A stretch of 21,717 nucleotides of DNA. Source: Colimorpha sp045597945. Its GTDB lineage: Bacteria > Bacteroidota > Bacteroidia > Bacteroidales > P3. This document shows, in pieces, positions 15,536-21,717 of the stretch. The stretch lies in assembly GCA_045597945.1 (NCBI GenBank), contig JAZLLD010000057.1, positions 1-21,717 on the forward strand. The letters run 5' to 3'. Below the pieces are notes generated by a model. The model was not told the origin of the DNA, did no database searches, and saw only the letters and a program-made list of their open reading frames with translations. The translations under genes and the position numbers were made by a program. Positions within the stretch are counted from its first letter, which is position 1. Each line of letters opens with the position of its first letter.

Positions 15536-15614
15536 ACAAATTTTTAAGCAAATCACAATAAGGATTATTCCGTTGTGAAAACATTTTAGGCGGAACTCCG
15601 GTTTCGCCTTTTTT
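15536..15614 (+). ncRNA. tracrRNA for the type II-C Cas9
   Basis: Positions 15536-15558 are identical over 23 nt to the array-sense end of the CRISPR repeat (ACAAATTTTTAAGC...), and thus fully complementary to the crRNA handle. Next comes AAGGATTATTCCGTTGTGA, the nexus hairpin resembling the AAGGCTAGTCCGTTATCA of Streptococcus pyogenes. The end is a terminator hairpin, GGCGGAA (15589-15595), loop CTCCGG, TTTCGCC (15602-15608), followed by TTTTTT. The RNA would pair with crRNA, be trimmed by RNase III and guide Cas9. It is about 75-79 nt and ends 14 nt before the cas9 ATG. Its orientation fixes crRNA synthesis on the - strand. Confidence 0.9.
15589..15614 (+). terminator. Intrinsic terminator of the tracrRNA
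   Basis: A 7-bp stem with one G-T wobble, a 6-nt loop and six T residues ends the tracrRNA. It lies in the cas9 leader, so any transcript reaching cas9 from the tracrRNA promoter must read through it. Confidence 0.85.
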
Positions 15615-15628
15615 ATAACAACATCAGT

Positions 15629-18600
15629 ATGAAGAAGATACTCGGACTAGACCTCGGAACTACTAGTATTGGCTGGGCAGTAGTCAACGAAGCAGAAAAT
15701 GCTCAAGAACAATCCACAATTGTGCGTCTTGGCGTGCGTGTAAACCCACTTACGGTTGACGAACAAAACAATTTTGAGAAAGGAAAACCCATCACCACCA
15801 ATGCCGATCGTACATTAAAACGCAGCATGAGGCGAAGCCTCCAACGTTTCAAATTGCGCAGAGATAATCTTATCTCTATCATGAAAGAGCAAAGTTGGAT
15901 TACCGACGATACAATACTCTCAGAACAAGGCAACAATAGCACATTCCAAACCTACCGACTTAGAGCAAAAGCCGCTACAGAAGAGATTTCTCTTGAAGAA
16001 CTGGCTCGTGTATTGCTCATGATTAACAAAAAACGTGGATACAAAAGCAGTCGTAAAGCAAAATCCACTGATGAAGGCCAACTAATCGACGGCATGGAAG
16101 TGGCTCGCATTCTTTTTGAAGAACAAATCACACCAGGTCAGTATGGCCATCGCATTCTTAACATGGGAAAACTCCATATTCCTGAGTTCTACCGCTCTGA
16201 CCTTATTGCAGAACTCAATAAAATATGGGCATATCAACAACAATATCATCCTGTCATTCTCACCGACGATTTCCGCAAACAGATAGCTCCCCTAACAAAA
16301 ACTAACACCACTAAAACATTTCTTGGCAAATACAAAATCTACACTAAGGAGATAAAAGGTAATAGGGTTGACAAACTGAAGGCATTGTACCAGTTACGCA
16401 ACGATGCACTTAACCGCCAACTCTCGACCGAAGAGCTTGCAACTGTAATCAGCGAGGTAAATGGAGCAATTAATGGCAGCAGTGGCTACCTTGGTGCAAT
16501 AAGCGATCGTAGCAAAGAACTATATTTCAATCATCAGACTATCGGACAGCGATTGATTGAGCGACTTGATGCCAATCCAAATGCAAGTCTTAAAAACCAA
16601 CCTTACTACCGACAAGACTATCTTGATGAGTTTGAAACCATTTGGGAAAAACAAGCCCAGTTCCATTTAGAACTCACTCCTGAATTAAAGAAAAAAATCT
16701 GCAGCCATGTCATATTCTACCAGCGTCCACTACGCTCTCAAAAATGGCTAGTCTCTGACTGTGAATTTGAGAAGAACCACAAGGCTTGTCCCAAATCATC
16801 TCCCATCTTCCAAGAATTCCGTTTATTGCAAACGCTGAACAACCTAACCATCAATGATGGTGAATCTAGCCGCCGACTAAATGACGATGAACGAGACACA
16901 ATTCTTGCCGAATTGCGGTTTCAAACAAAACTCAAAGACAGCGAGATAATCAAACTTCTATTTGGCAAAAAGAAAGGCTATTCTCTCAATTTCAAAGAGA
17001 TTGAAGGAAACCGTACCATGGCACAACTGGCTCAAGCGGCTGTCAATATCTTAGAAATGAGTGGCCATGAATTGCCCAATATGGACAAACTACCCGCCTC
17101 ACAAAAGGTCGAAGGGATAAAAAACATCTTTGGAGGACTGGGTTTCCGTACCGAGTGGTTAACACTTGATTTTATGCTAGAAGGCAATGCCTTTGACAAA
17201 CAACCCCTATTCCAACTTTGGCATTTGCTATATTCCTATGAAGGTGATAATTCTAATACTGGCGACGAGAGTCTCATCCGGCATTTAGCACAAATGCTTA
17301 ACATGCCCAAAGAGTATGCAAAACTGTTTGCGTCTATCCATTTTGAAGAAGATTACGGCAACCTTTCGGCAAAAGCCTTGCGTAAAATTATACCCTTCAT
17401 GCAGGTTGGTCACATCTACAGCGAAGCATGTGGGCTTGCTGGCTATAGGCATTCCTCCCAGTCCCTTACTCGCGAAGAACTTGACAACCGCCAACTTCAA
17501 GACCACCTTGACCTCCTACCCCGCAACAGCCTTCGCAATCCTGTAGTAGAGAAGATTCTCAACCAAATGGTAAATGTAGTTAATGGTGTGATTGACGAAT
17601 TTGGTCATCCTGACGAAGTGCGCATCGAATTGGCACGTAAACTCAAGAAAAATGCTGCCGAGCGAGATGGTCTCACAAAGATGATCAGCGAAAACACTAA
17701 GGAGCAAGAACGCATCAAAAAGAAACTACAGACCGAATTCGGTCCGGAATATGGTAGTCGCAACGATATCATTCGCTATCGCTTATGGGAAGAACTTTCT
17801 GGCAATGGAAACAAGACATTGTATTCCAATCAATACATTCCTCTTGAAAAGTTGTTCAGCAAAGAAATCGATATTGAGCACATCATTCCTCAATCTCGTT
17901 TGTTTGACGACTCATTCTCTAATAAAACATTGGAATACAGAGCTATCAACATTGAAAAAGGTAGTGCTACGGCTATTGATTATGTAACCACTAAATGGGG
18001 AGAACAAGGAGCTGCTGACTACAAAGCTCGTGTGGAAGACCTATTAAAGAAGGGGGCTATATCTCAGGCCAAGGCAAAAAAGTTGCTCATGGCCCAGGCC
18101 GATATTCCTGAAGACTTTATCGACCGAGACCTTCGCAATACACAGTACATCTCTCGCAAGGCACAAGAGATGCTCCGCCTCATAGCTCGCGACGTAACTG
18201 CCACCACAGGTAGCATAACCGACCGATTGAGAGAAGACTGGCAACTTGTAAATGTCATGCAAGAACTCAACTGGGACAAGTATGACCGACAAGGACTTAC
18301 CGAGGTGCGCCAAGGCCGTGATGGCCAGCAGATTCGACGAATCAATGGCTGGACCAAACGAAACGACCATCGCCACCATGCCATGGATGCCCTTACCATT
18401 GCATTCACCAAACCCAGTTATATTCAATATCTGAATCAACTAAACTCCAGGCATAGCGAAAACTTGACTTCGGTAGCATATGCTATTGAGAAAAAAGAAT
18501 TGCGCCGCGGATCAGACGGTCATCTGCGATTCATTCCTCCCATGGATGTCGACATATTCCGTACTGAAGCAAAAAAACACCTTGAGAACATATTAGTTTC

Positions 18601-19708
18601 CATCAAGGCAAAAAACAAAGTTGCCACCCGAAACATCAACAAGTCCAAGACAGCTGAGGGAACACACACTAAAGTTCAACTTACTCCTCGTGGACAACTA
18701 CACGAAGAAACTGTTTGTGCCAAGATGCGAGTGCCTCACAACAAAGAAATAGCAGTCAATGCTAAGATGACAGCGGAAGTGATATCACAGGTGCTCAATC
18801 CTACATATCGCCAAGCCCTTGCTCAACGACTCAATGCCTTTGGTGGTGATGCCAAGAAAGCTTTCACCGGAAAGAATGCACTTGACAAGAATCCGATTTG
18901 GCTTGATAACACCCACGGCCATGCCGTACCGACAAAAGTATTGATACAAGAATTTGAAGTCATCTATACCGTTCGCAAGAAGATTGATGAAAACATTAAA
19001 TTAGAAAAAGTGGTAGATGAAGGCATTCGCCGAATTCTTCAAGCTCGCCTTGATGAATTTGGAGGCGACCCCAAGAAGGCTTTCACCGATCTTGACAACA
19101 ACCCCATTTGGCAGAACAAAGCCAAAGGTATCAGTATCAAGAGTGTAAGATACCGCCAGCTCAACAACGCTGTGGCACTCCATGACAAACATGACAAAGA
19201 TGGCCACATCATTCTCAATGCCGAAGGCAACCCCATTGACACCGACTATGTGAACACTGGCAACAATCATCATGTGGCTATCTTCCGCGATGCCGAAGGC
19301 AATCTGCAAGAACATATTGTGTCGTTCCTTGAAGCCACCACACGTGTCAACCAACAACTTCCTATTGTTGATAAGCAGTACAAAAAAGATGAAGGCTGGC
19401 AGTTCCTCTTCACTATGAAGCGTAACGAATATTTTGTATTTCCCAATCCAGCAACAGGTTTCGACCCCAATGAAATAGACTTGTTAGACCCAAAGAATTT
19501 TGCACGAATAAGTCCGAATCTTTTTAGAGTGCAGAAACTTGCGACTAAAAATTATTGCTTCCGGCATCATCTAGAAACTAATGTAGAAGATATTAAAGAA
19601 CTTAAGGGCATAGCTTACAAGTCACAATTAGGATTAAACGGAATCATCGGTATCATAAAAGTCCGCATCAATCATATTGGGGAAATTGTGCAAGTTGGAG
19701 AATATTAG
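15629..19708 (+). CDS. cas9: CRISPR-associated endonuclease Cas9, type II-C
   Basis: This 1359-aa RNA-guided DNA nuclease is complete, with all catalytic residues visible. RuvC-I is KKILGLDLGTTSIGWA with Asp8. The Arg-rich bridge helix is about 56-82 (RTLKRSMRRSLQRFKLRR). RuvC-II has Glu667 in VRIELARK. The HNH domain has IDIEHIIPQSRLFDDSFSNK with His751 and Asn774 (equivalent to S. pyogenes His840 and Asn863). RuvC-III is HRHHAMDAL with His917 and Asp920. Absence of csn2 and cas4 and the short operon make it II-C; the size is large for II-C generally but usual for the Bacteroidota branch. The C-terminal PAM-interacting region contains a 73-residue-spaced internal duplication. No separate promoter is seen; a strong terminator follows. 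Confidence 0.97.
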   Translation: MKKILGLDLGTTSIGWAVVNEAENAQEQSTIVRLGVRVNPLTVDEQNNFEKGKPITTNADRTLKRSMRRSLQRFKLRRDNLISIMKEQSWITDDTILSEQGNNSTFQTYRLRAKAATEEISLEELARVLLMINKKRGYKSSRKAKSTDEGQLIDGMEVARILFEEQITPGQYGHRILNMGKLHIPEFYRSDLIAELNKIWAYQQQYHPVILTDDFRKQIAPLTKTNTTKTFLGKYKIYTKEIKGNRVDKLKALYQLRNDALNRQLSTEELATVISEVNGAINGSSGYLGAISDRSKELYFNHQTIGQRLIERLDANPNASLKNQPYYRQDYLDEFETIWEKQAQFHLELTPELKKKICSHVIFYQRPLRSQKWLVSDCEFEKNHKACPKSSPIFQEFRLLQTLNNLTINDGESSRRLNDDERDTILAELRFQTKLKDSEIIKLLFGKKKGYSLNFKEIEGNRTMAQLAQAAVNILEMSGHELPNMDKLPASQKVEGIKNIFGGLGFRTEWLTLDFMLEGNAFDKQPLFQLWHLLYSYEGDNSNTGDESLIRHLAQMLNMPKEYAKLFASIHFEEDYGNLSAKALRKIIPFMQVGHIYSEACGLAGYRHSSQSLTREELDNRQLQDHLDLLPRNSLRNPVVEKILNQMVNVVNGVIDEFGHPDEVRIELARKLKKNAAERDGLTKMISENTKEQERIKKKLQTEFGPEYGSRNDIIRYRLWEELSGNGNKTLYSNQYIPLEKLFSKEIDIEHIIPQSRLFDDSFSNKTLEYRAINIEKGSATAIDYVTTKWGEQGAADYKARVEDLLKKGAISQAKAKKLLMAQADIPEDFIDRDLRNTQYISRKAQEMLRLIARDVTATTGSITDRLREDWQLVNVMQELNWDKYDRQGLTEVRQGRDGQQIRRINGWTKRNDHRHHAMDALTIAFTKPSYIQYLNQLNSRHSENLTSVAYAIEKKELRRGSDGHLRFIPPMDVDIFRTEAKKHLENILVSIKAKNKVATRNINKSKTAEGTHTKVQLTPRGQLHEETVCAKMRVPHNKEIAVNAKMTAEVISQVLNPTYRQALAQRLNAFGGDAKKAFTGKNALDKNPIWLDNTHGHAVPTKVLIQEFEVIYTVRKKIDENIKLEKVVDEGIRRILQARLDEFGGDPKKAFTDLDNNPIWQNKAKGISIKSVRYRQLNNAVALHDKHDKDGHIILNAEGNPIDTDYVNTGNNHHVAIFRDAEGNLQEHIVSFLEATTRVNQQLPIVDKQYKKDEGWQFLFTMKRNEYFVFPNPATGFDPNEIDLLDPKNFARISPNLFRVQKLATKNYCFRHHLETNVEDIKELKGIAYKSQLGLNGIIGIIKVRINHIGEIVQVGEY

Positions 19709-19718
19709 GCAATCCTTC

Positions 19719-19754
19719 AAACAAAGGAGATGCAAATGCATCTCCTTTGTTTTT
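19719..19754 (+). terminator. Strong intrinsic terminator between cas9 and cas1
   Basis: A perfect 15-bp stem (arms 19719-19733 and 19738-19752; core CAAAGGAGATGC) has an AAAT loop and five Ts at its end. It begins 10 nt after the cas9 stop. It should separate the effector transcript from cas1-cas2. Confidence 0.88.
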
Positions 19755-19789
19755 GTGTGCAACTTCGACAACTTATAAACTCAATATAT

Positions 19790-20728
19790 ATGATCAAACG
19801 CACACTCTGTTTCAACAACCCCGCCATGCTTTCCCTCTCCAATGGACAGCTGGTAGTCAAACTCCTCGACCCATCAACGTACAACGCCAAGATGGGTGTC
19901 AAACACGAACCCTCCACAACGATACCTATCGAGGATATAGGTATTGTATTGCTCGACCATCAGCAAATCACCCTCACACACGGGGTGATGAATGCCATGC
20001 TTGAGAACAACGTGGCCATCATCACCTGCAACAACCACCACCTCCCTACCGGTCTAACTCTGCCATTAGATGGCAACACCCTTCAAAGCGAACGTTTCCG
20101 CGACCAAATCAATGCCTCTCTACCACTCAAAAAACAACTATGGCAACAAACCGTGGCGCAGAAAATCCGCAACCAGGCCGCCATACTAAAACTGATGCGA
20201 AATGCCGAAGTCGGCAACATGCTGGCATGGAGCCAAAGCGTCAAAAGTGCCGATTCCGACAATCTCGAAGGCCGTGCAGCCGCTTACTACTGGAGCCAAA
20301 TGTTCCCCAACCTCCCAGGCTGGACACGAGGCCAAGAGGGCGACTGGCCCAACGCACTGTTCAACTACGGCTATGCAATTCTCCGTGCCATGGTGGCTCG
20401 CGCCCTAGTGGCCAGCGGCATGTTGCCTACCCTGGGCATCCACCACCATAACCGCTACAACGCCTACTGCCTTGCCGACGACATCATGGAACCCTACCGA
20501 CCCTATGTCGACCAACTAGTGCTGCAAATACTACCCAAGTACCTCAACGCACAAGAAATAAGCAAAGAGATGAAGGCAGACCTTCTTCAACTGCCAGTCA
20601 CCGACATCATCATCGGCGGCCAGCGCAGCCCCATGATGGTGGGCATCAGCCAAACTACGGCCAGCCTCTACAAATGCTTTAGTGGTGAACTGCGAAAGAT
20701 TGTCTATCCAGAAATTGCCATGCCATGA
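19790..20728 (+). CDS. cas1: CRISPR-associated integrase Cas1
   Basis: This 312-aa protein, with Cas2, integrates new spacers at the array. The start at ATG 19790 (MIKRTLCFNNPAMLSLSNGQL) matches type II Cas1 N-termini; an upstream in-frame ATG at 19730 lies inside the terminator hairpin and is rejected. Metal-binding residues are visible: Glu160 in LEGRAAAYYW, His218/219 in LGIHHHNRYN, and Glu234 in DDIMEPYRP. Base composition appears closer to the core genes (many C-ending codons) than that of cas9. Its stop overlaps the cas2 start by 4 nt. I see no good promoter in the 35 nt between the terminator and its ATG. Confidence 0.96.
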   Translation: MIKRTLCFNNPAMLSLSNGQLVVKLLDPSTYNAKMGVKHEPSTTIPIEDIGIVLLDHQQITLTHGVMNAMLENNVAIITCNNHHLPTGLTLPLDGNTLQSERFRDQINASLPLKKQLWQQTVAQKIRNQAAILKLMRNAEVGNMLAWSQSVKSADSDNLEGRAAAYYWSQMFPNLPGWTRGQEGDWPNALFNYGYAILRAMVARALVASGMLPTLGIHHHNRYNAYCLADDIMEPYRPYVDQLVLQILPKYLNAQEISKEMKADLLQLPVTDIIIGGQRSPMMVGISQTTASLYKCFSGELRKIVYPEIAMP

Positions 20729-21060
20729 ACATCCGATTTAGCCAGTATCGTATTATGTGGGTACTAGTTTTTTTCGATCTCCCTACCGACACCAAGAAGG
20801 AGAGGCACGCCGCTGCCCAGTTCCGCAAAAAACTCATGGGCGACGGCTTTACTATGTTTCAATTCTCCATTTATGTACGGCATTGTGCCAGCCGAGAGAA
20901 TGCCGATGTGCATCTACGCCGAGTCAAATCATTCCTCCCTGAATTTGGCCATGTGGCCGTTATCACCATTACCGACAAACAATTTTCCGAAATTGAAATC
21001 TTTAGCAACCGCAAAATCCTACCGCCAGAAGCCCCAGGACAGCAGCTTGAACTTTTTTGA
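20725..21060 (+). CDS. cas2: CRISPR-associated protein Cas2
   Basis: This 111-aa protein has the ferredoxin-like fold of Cas2, the structural dimer that bridges two Cas1 dimers during spacer integration. The first strand is RIMWVLVFFDLPTDTKKER, with the conserved Asp after the strand; later segments are GFTMFQFSIYVRHCAS and HVAVITITDKQFSEIEIF. The ATG overlaps the cas1 stop (ATGA), which implies translational coupling. A second Met at residue 11 (MWVLVFFDLP) is also possible as a start. A bidirectional terminator and then the array follow. Confidence 0.95.
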   Translation: MNIRFSQYRIMWVLVFFDLPTDTKKERHAAAQFRKKLMGDGFTMFQFSIYVRHCASRENADVHLRRVKSFLPEFGHVAVITITDKQFSEIEIFSNRKILPPEAPGQQLELF

Positions 21061-21157
21061 ATTTTTATACATTTTTAACAAATCAAGGAACGCAAAAAAG
21101 ATCAATTTTTGCTTCAAAAAGAAACGATTTTTCAGAAAATTGAAAATACCTCAAAAC

Positions 21158-21190
21158 AAAAATCCCAGTCAATCCGACTGGGATTTTTTT
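21158..21190. terminator. Bidirectional terminator between cas2 and the array
   Basis: A 13-bp perfect stem (AAAAATCCCAGTC at 21158-21170, GACTGGGATTTTT at 21176-21188) has loop AATCC. T-runs follow on both strands. It would stop cas1-cas2 mRNA coming from the left and crRNA transcripts leaving the array on the - strand. Confidence 0.85.
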
Positions 21191-21193
21191 ATT

Positions 21194-21212
21194 TTCTAAA
21201 ACAACTCACAAC
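21194..21212 (-). repeat. Degenerate half of a terminal CRISPR repeat (candidate)
   Basis: These 19 bases match the right end of the repeat at 15 of 19 positions, including the final TCACAAC. The 31 nt from here to the first intact repeat (21213-21243) are close to spacer length (29-30). I read this as a decayed last repeat at the crRNA-downstream end of the array. Chance similarity is possible in such A/C-rich sequence. Confidence 0.45.
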
Positions 21213-21243
21213 CATCTATCACTCATCATAATACTCACATCGT

Positions 21244-21717
21244 GTTGTTTATCATCTTGCAAAGATACAAATTTTTAAGCAAATCACAACTATCGCACTG
21301 GATAGGTTTGGACTTATCGGTTGTTTATCATCTTGCAAAGATACAAATTTTTAAGCAAATCACAACCTTACATTGCTACCTTCCATAAATCTACCAGTTG
21401 TTTATCATCTTGCAAAGATACAAATTTTTAAGCAAATCACAACTAATCGTTTTGATATCTCGTTCACCAGCTGTTGTTTATCATCTTGCAAAGATACAAA
21501 TTTTTAAGCAAATCACAACCCAACGATGGCAAATTCTTTTTCGTTTTTTGTTGTTTATCATCTTGCAAAGATACAAATTTTTAAGCAAATCACAACAAGA
21601 TTTAGAAAAATGAAAGTTAAAGTATGTTGTTTATCATCTTGCAAAGATACAAATTTTTAAGCAAATCACAACGGGCGACGTTCAGTTTCGGCAGTCCGAC
21701 AGTTGTTTATCATCTTG
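21244..21717 (-). CRISPR. Type II-C CRISPR array, 47-bp repeats, continuing off the right edge
   Basis: Six identical 47-bp repeats begin at 21244, 21320, 21397, 21473, 21550 and 21626; a seventh is cut by the window end (21702-21717). In + sense the repeat starts GTTGTTTATCATC and ends AGCAAATCACAAC; in crRNA sense it starts GTTGTGATTTGC, with 5-bp complementary ends. Six spacers are 29, 30, 29, 30, 29 and 29 nt (21291-21319, 21367-21396, 21444-21472, 21520-21549, 21597-21625, 21673-21701). None matches another part of this window by eye. The tracrRNA shows that crRNAs come from the - strand, so each mature crRNA is a spacer followed by the GTTGTGATTT handle. Confidence 0.98.
21260..21290 (-). 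promoter_or_regulatory. Promoter embedded in each CRISPR repeat
   Basis: Read on the - strand, each repeat begins with GTTG, followed after exactly 19 bp by TATCTTTG, the Bacteroidota -33/-7 pair with normal spacing. The same promoter recurs at 21336-21366, 21413-21443, 21489-21519, 21566-21596 and 21642-21672. Transcription should begin about 5-9 nt beyond the box, near the end of the repeat, and run straight into the adjoining spacer. Each spacer would then have its own start site. Confidence 0.65.

Noticed and set aside
15536..15614. tracrRNA on the - strand with crRNAs from the + strand
   Set aside because: Nexus-like sequence and a hairpin with T-run follow the anti-repeat only on the + strand, and the repeat promoters point to the - strand.
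15629..21060. Type II-A or II-B assignment
   Set aside because: No csn2 or cas4 is present between cas2 and the array or elsewhere in the locus.
20873..21199. Open frame overlapping the end of cas2 and its terminator
   Set aside because: It runs out of frame through cas2 and then through the terminator hairpin; it has no family features.
21398..21613. Open frame of 71 codons across the array
   Set aside because: It is made of CRISPR repeats and spacers read as protein; the recurring peptide is the repeat itself.
21291..21701. Self-targeting spacers against this window
   Set aside because: No spacer matches other sequence here by eye; a genome search would be needed to say more.

Overview
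The window looks like a chromosomal segment from a Bacteroidales-type bacterium (phylum Bacteroidota); I cannot resolve the genus. The signs are a FeoA-FeoB fusion with a small Cys-rich partner, a TonB-free outer-membrane porin with a terminal aromatic residue, Bacteroidota-type -7 boxes (TAnnTTTG), almost no Shine-Dalgarno sequences, and a large type II-C Cas9 with a 47-bp repeat beginning GTTGTGATTTGC in crRNA sense.

Positions 1-8,600 are ordinary core genes, all on the + strand. They are the C-terminal end of ssb, 5-formyltetrahydrofolate cyclo-ligase, a small tail-anchored protein of unknown role, panD, a UPF0104-type polytopic membrane protein, trxB, a putative porin starting at TTG, pta, and glycyl-tRNA synthetase with its terminator. 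Between pta and glyQS lies a block of 14-bp A/T-only tandem repeats with a 20-bp inverted copy.

Positions 8,600-11,180 are AT-rich and accessory in character. They hold a small four-helix membrane protein, an archaemetzincin-like lipoprotein metalloprotease flanked by two collinear copies of a palindrome-rich intergenic block, and about 1 kb without a convincing gene but with several inverted and tandem repeats.

Positions 11,180-15,260 return to GC-richer sequence. A peptidoglycan-binding/T7-lysozyme-like amidase overlaps by 4 nt a flavodoxin plus 2[4Fe-4S] protein. Convergent to them, on the - strand, is the ferrous-iron uptake pair feoAB and a 48-aa Cys-rich membrane protein. The two units share a bidirectional terminator.

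Positions 15,500-21,717 form a complete-looking type II-C CRISPR-Cas locus: a tracrRNA gene, cas9 (1359 aa), a strong terminator, cas1 and cas2 overlapping by 4 nt, a bidirectional terminator, a decayed repeat half, and an array of 47-bp repeats with 29-30-nt spacers that runs off the right edge. The tracrRNA is on the + strand just before cas9, and its anti-repeat matches 23 nt of the repeat perfectly, so crRNAs must be made from the - strand. Every repeat carries a well-formed Bacteroidota promoter (GTTG, 19 bp, TATCTTTG) firing on that strand, so each spacer would have its own promoter, as in Neisseria and Campylobacter type II-C arrays. The same 10-bp -7 segment occurs in inverted orientation in front of the anti-repeat, where it would drive the tracrRNA. 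No separate cas9 promoter is visible, so cas9 expression probably depends on readthrough of the tracrRNA terminator. This promoter architecture is the most interesting feature of the window.
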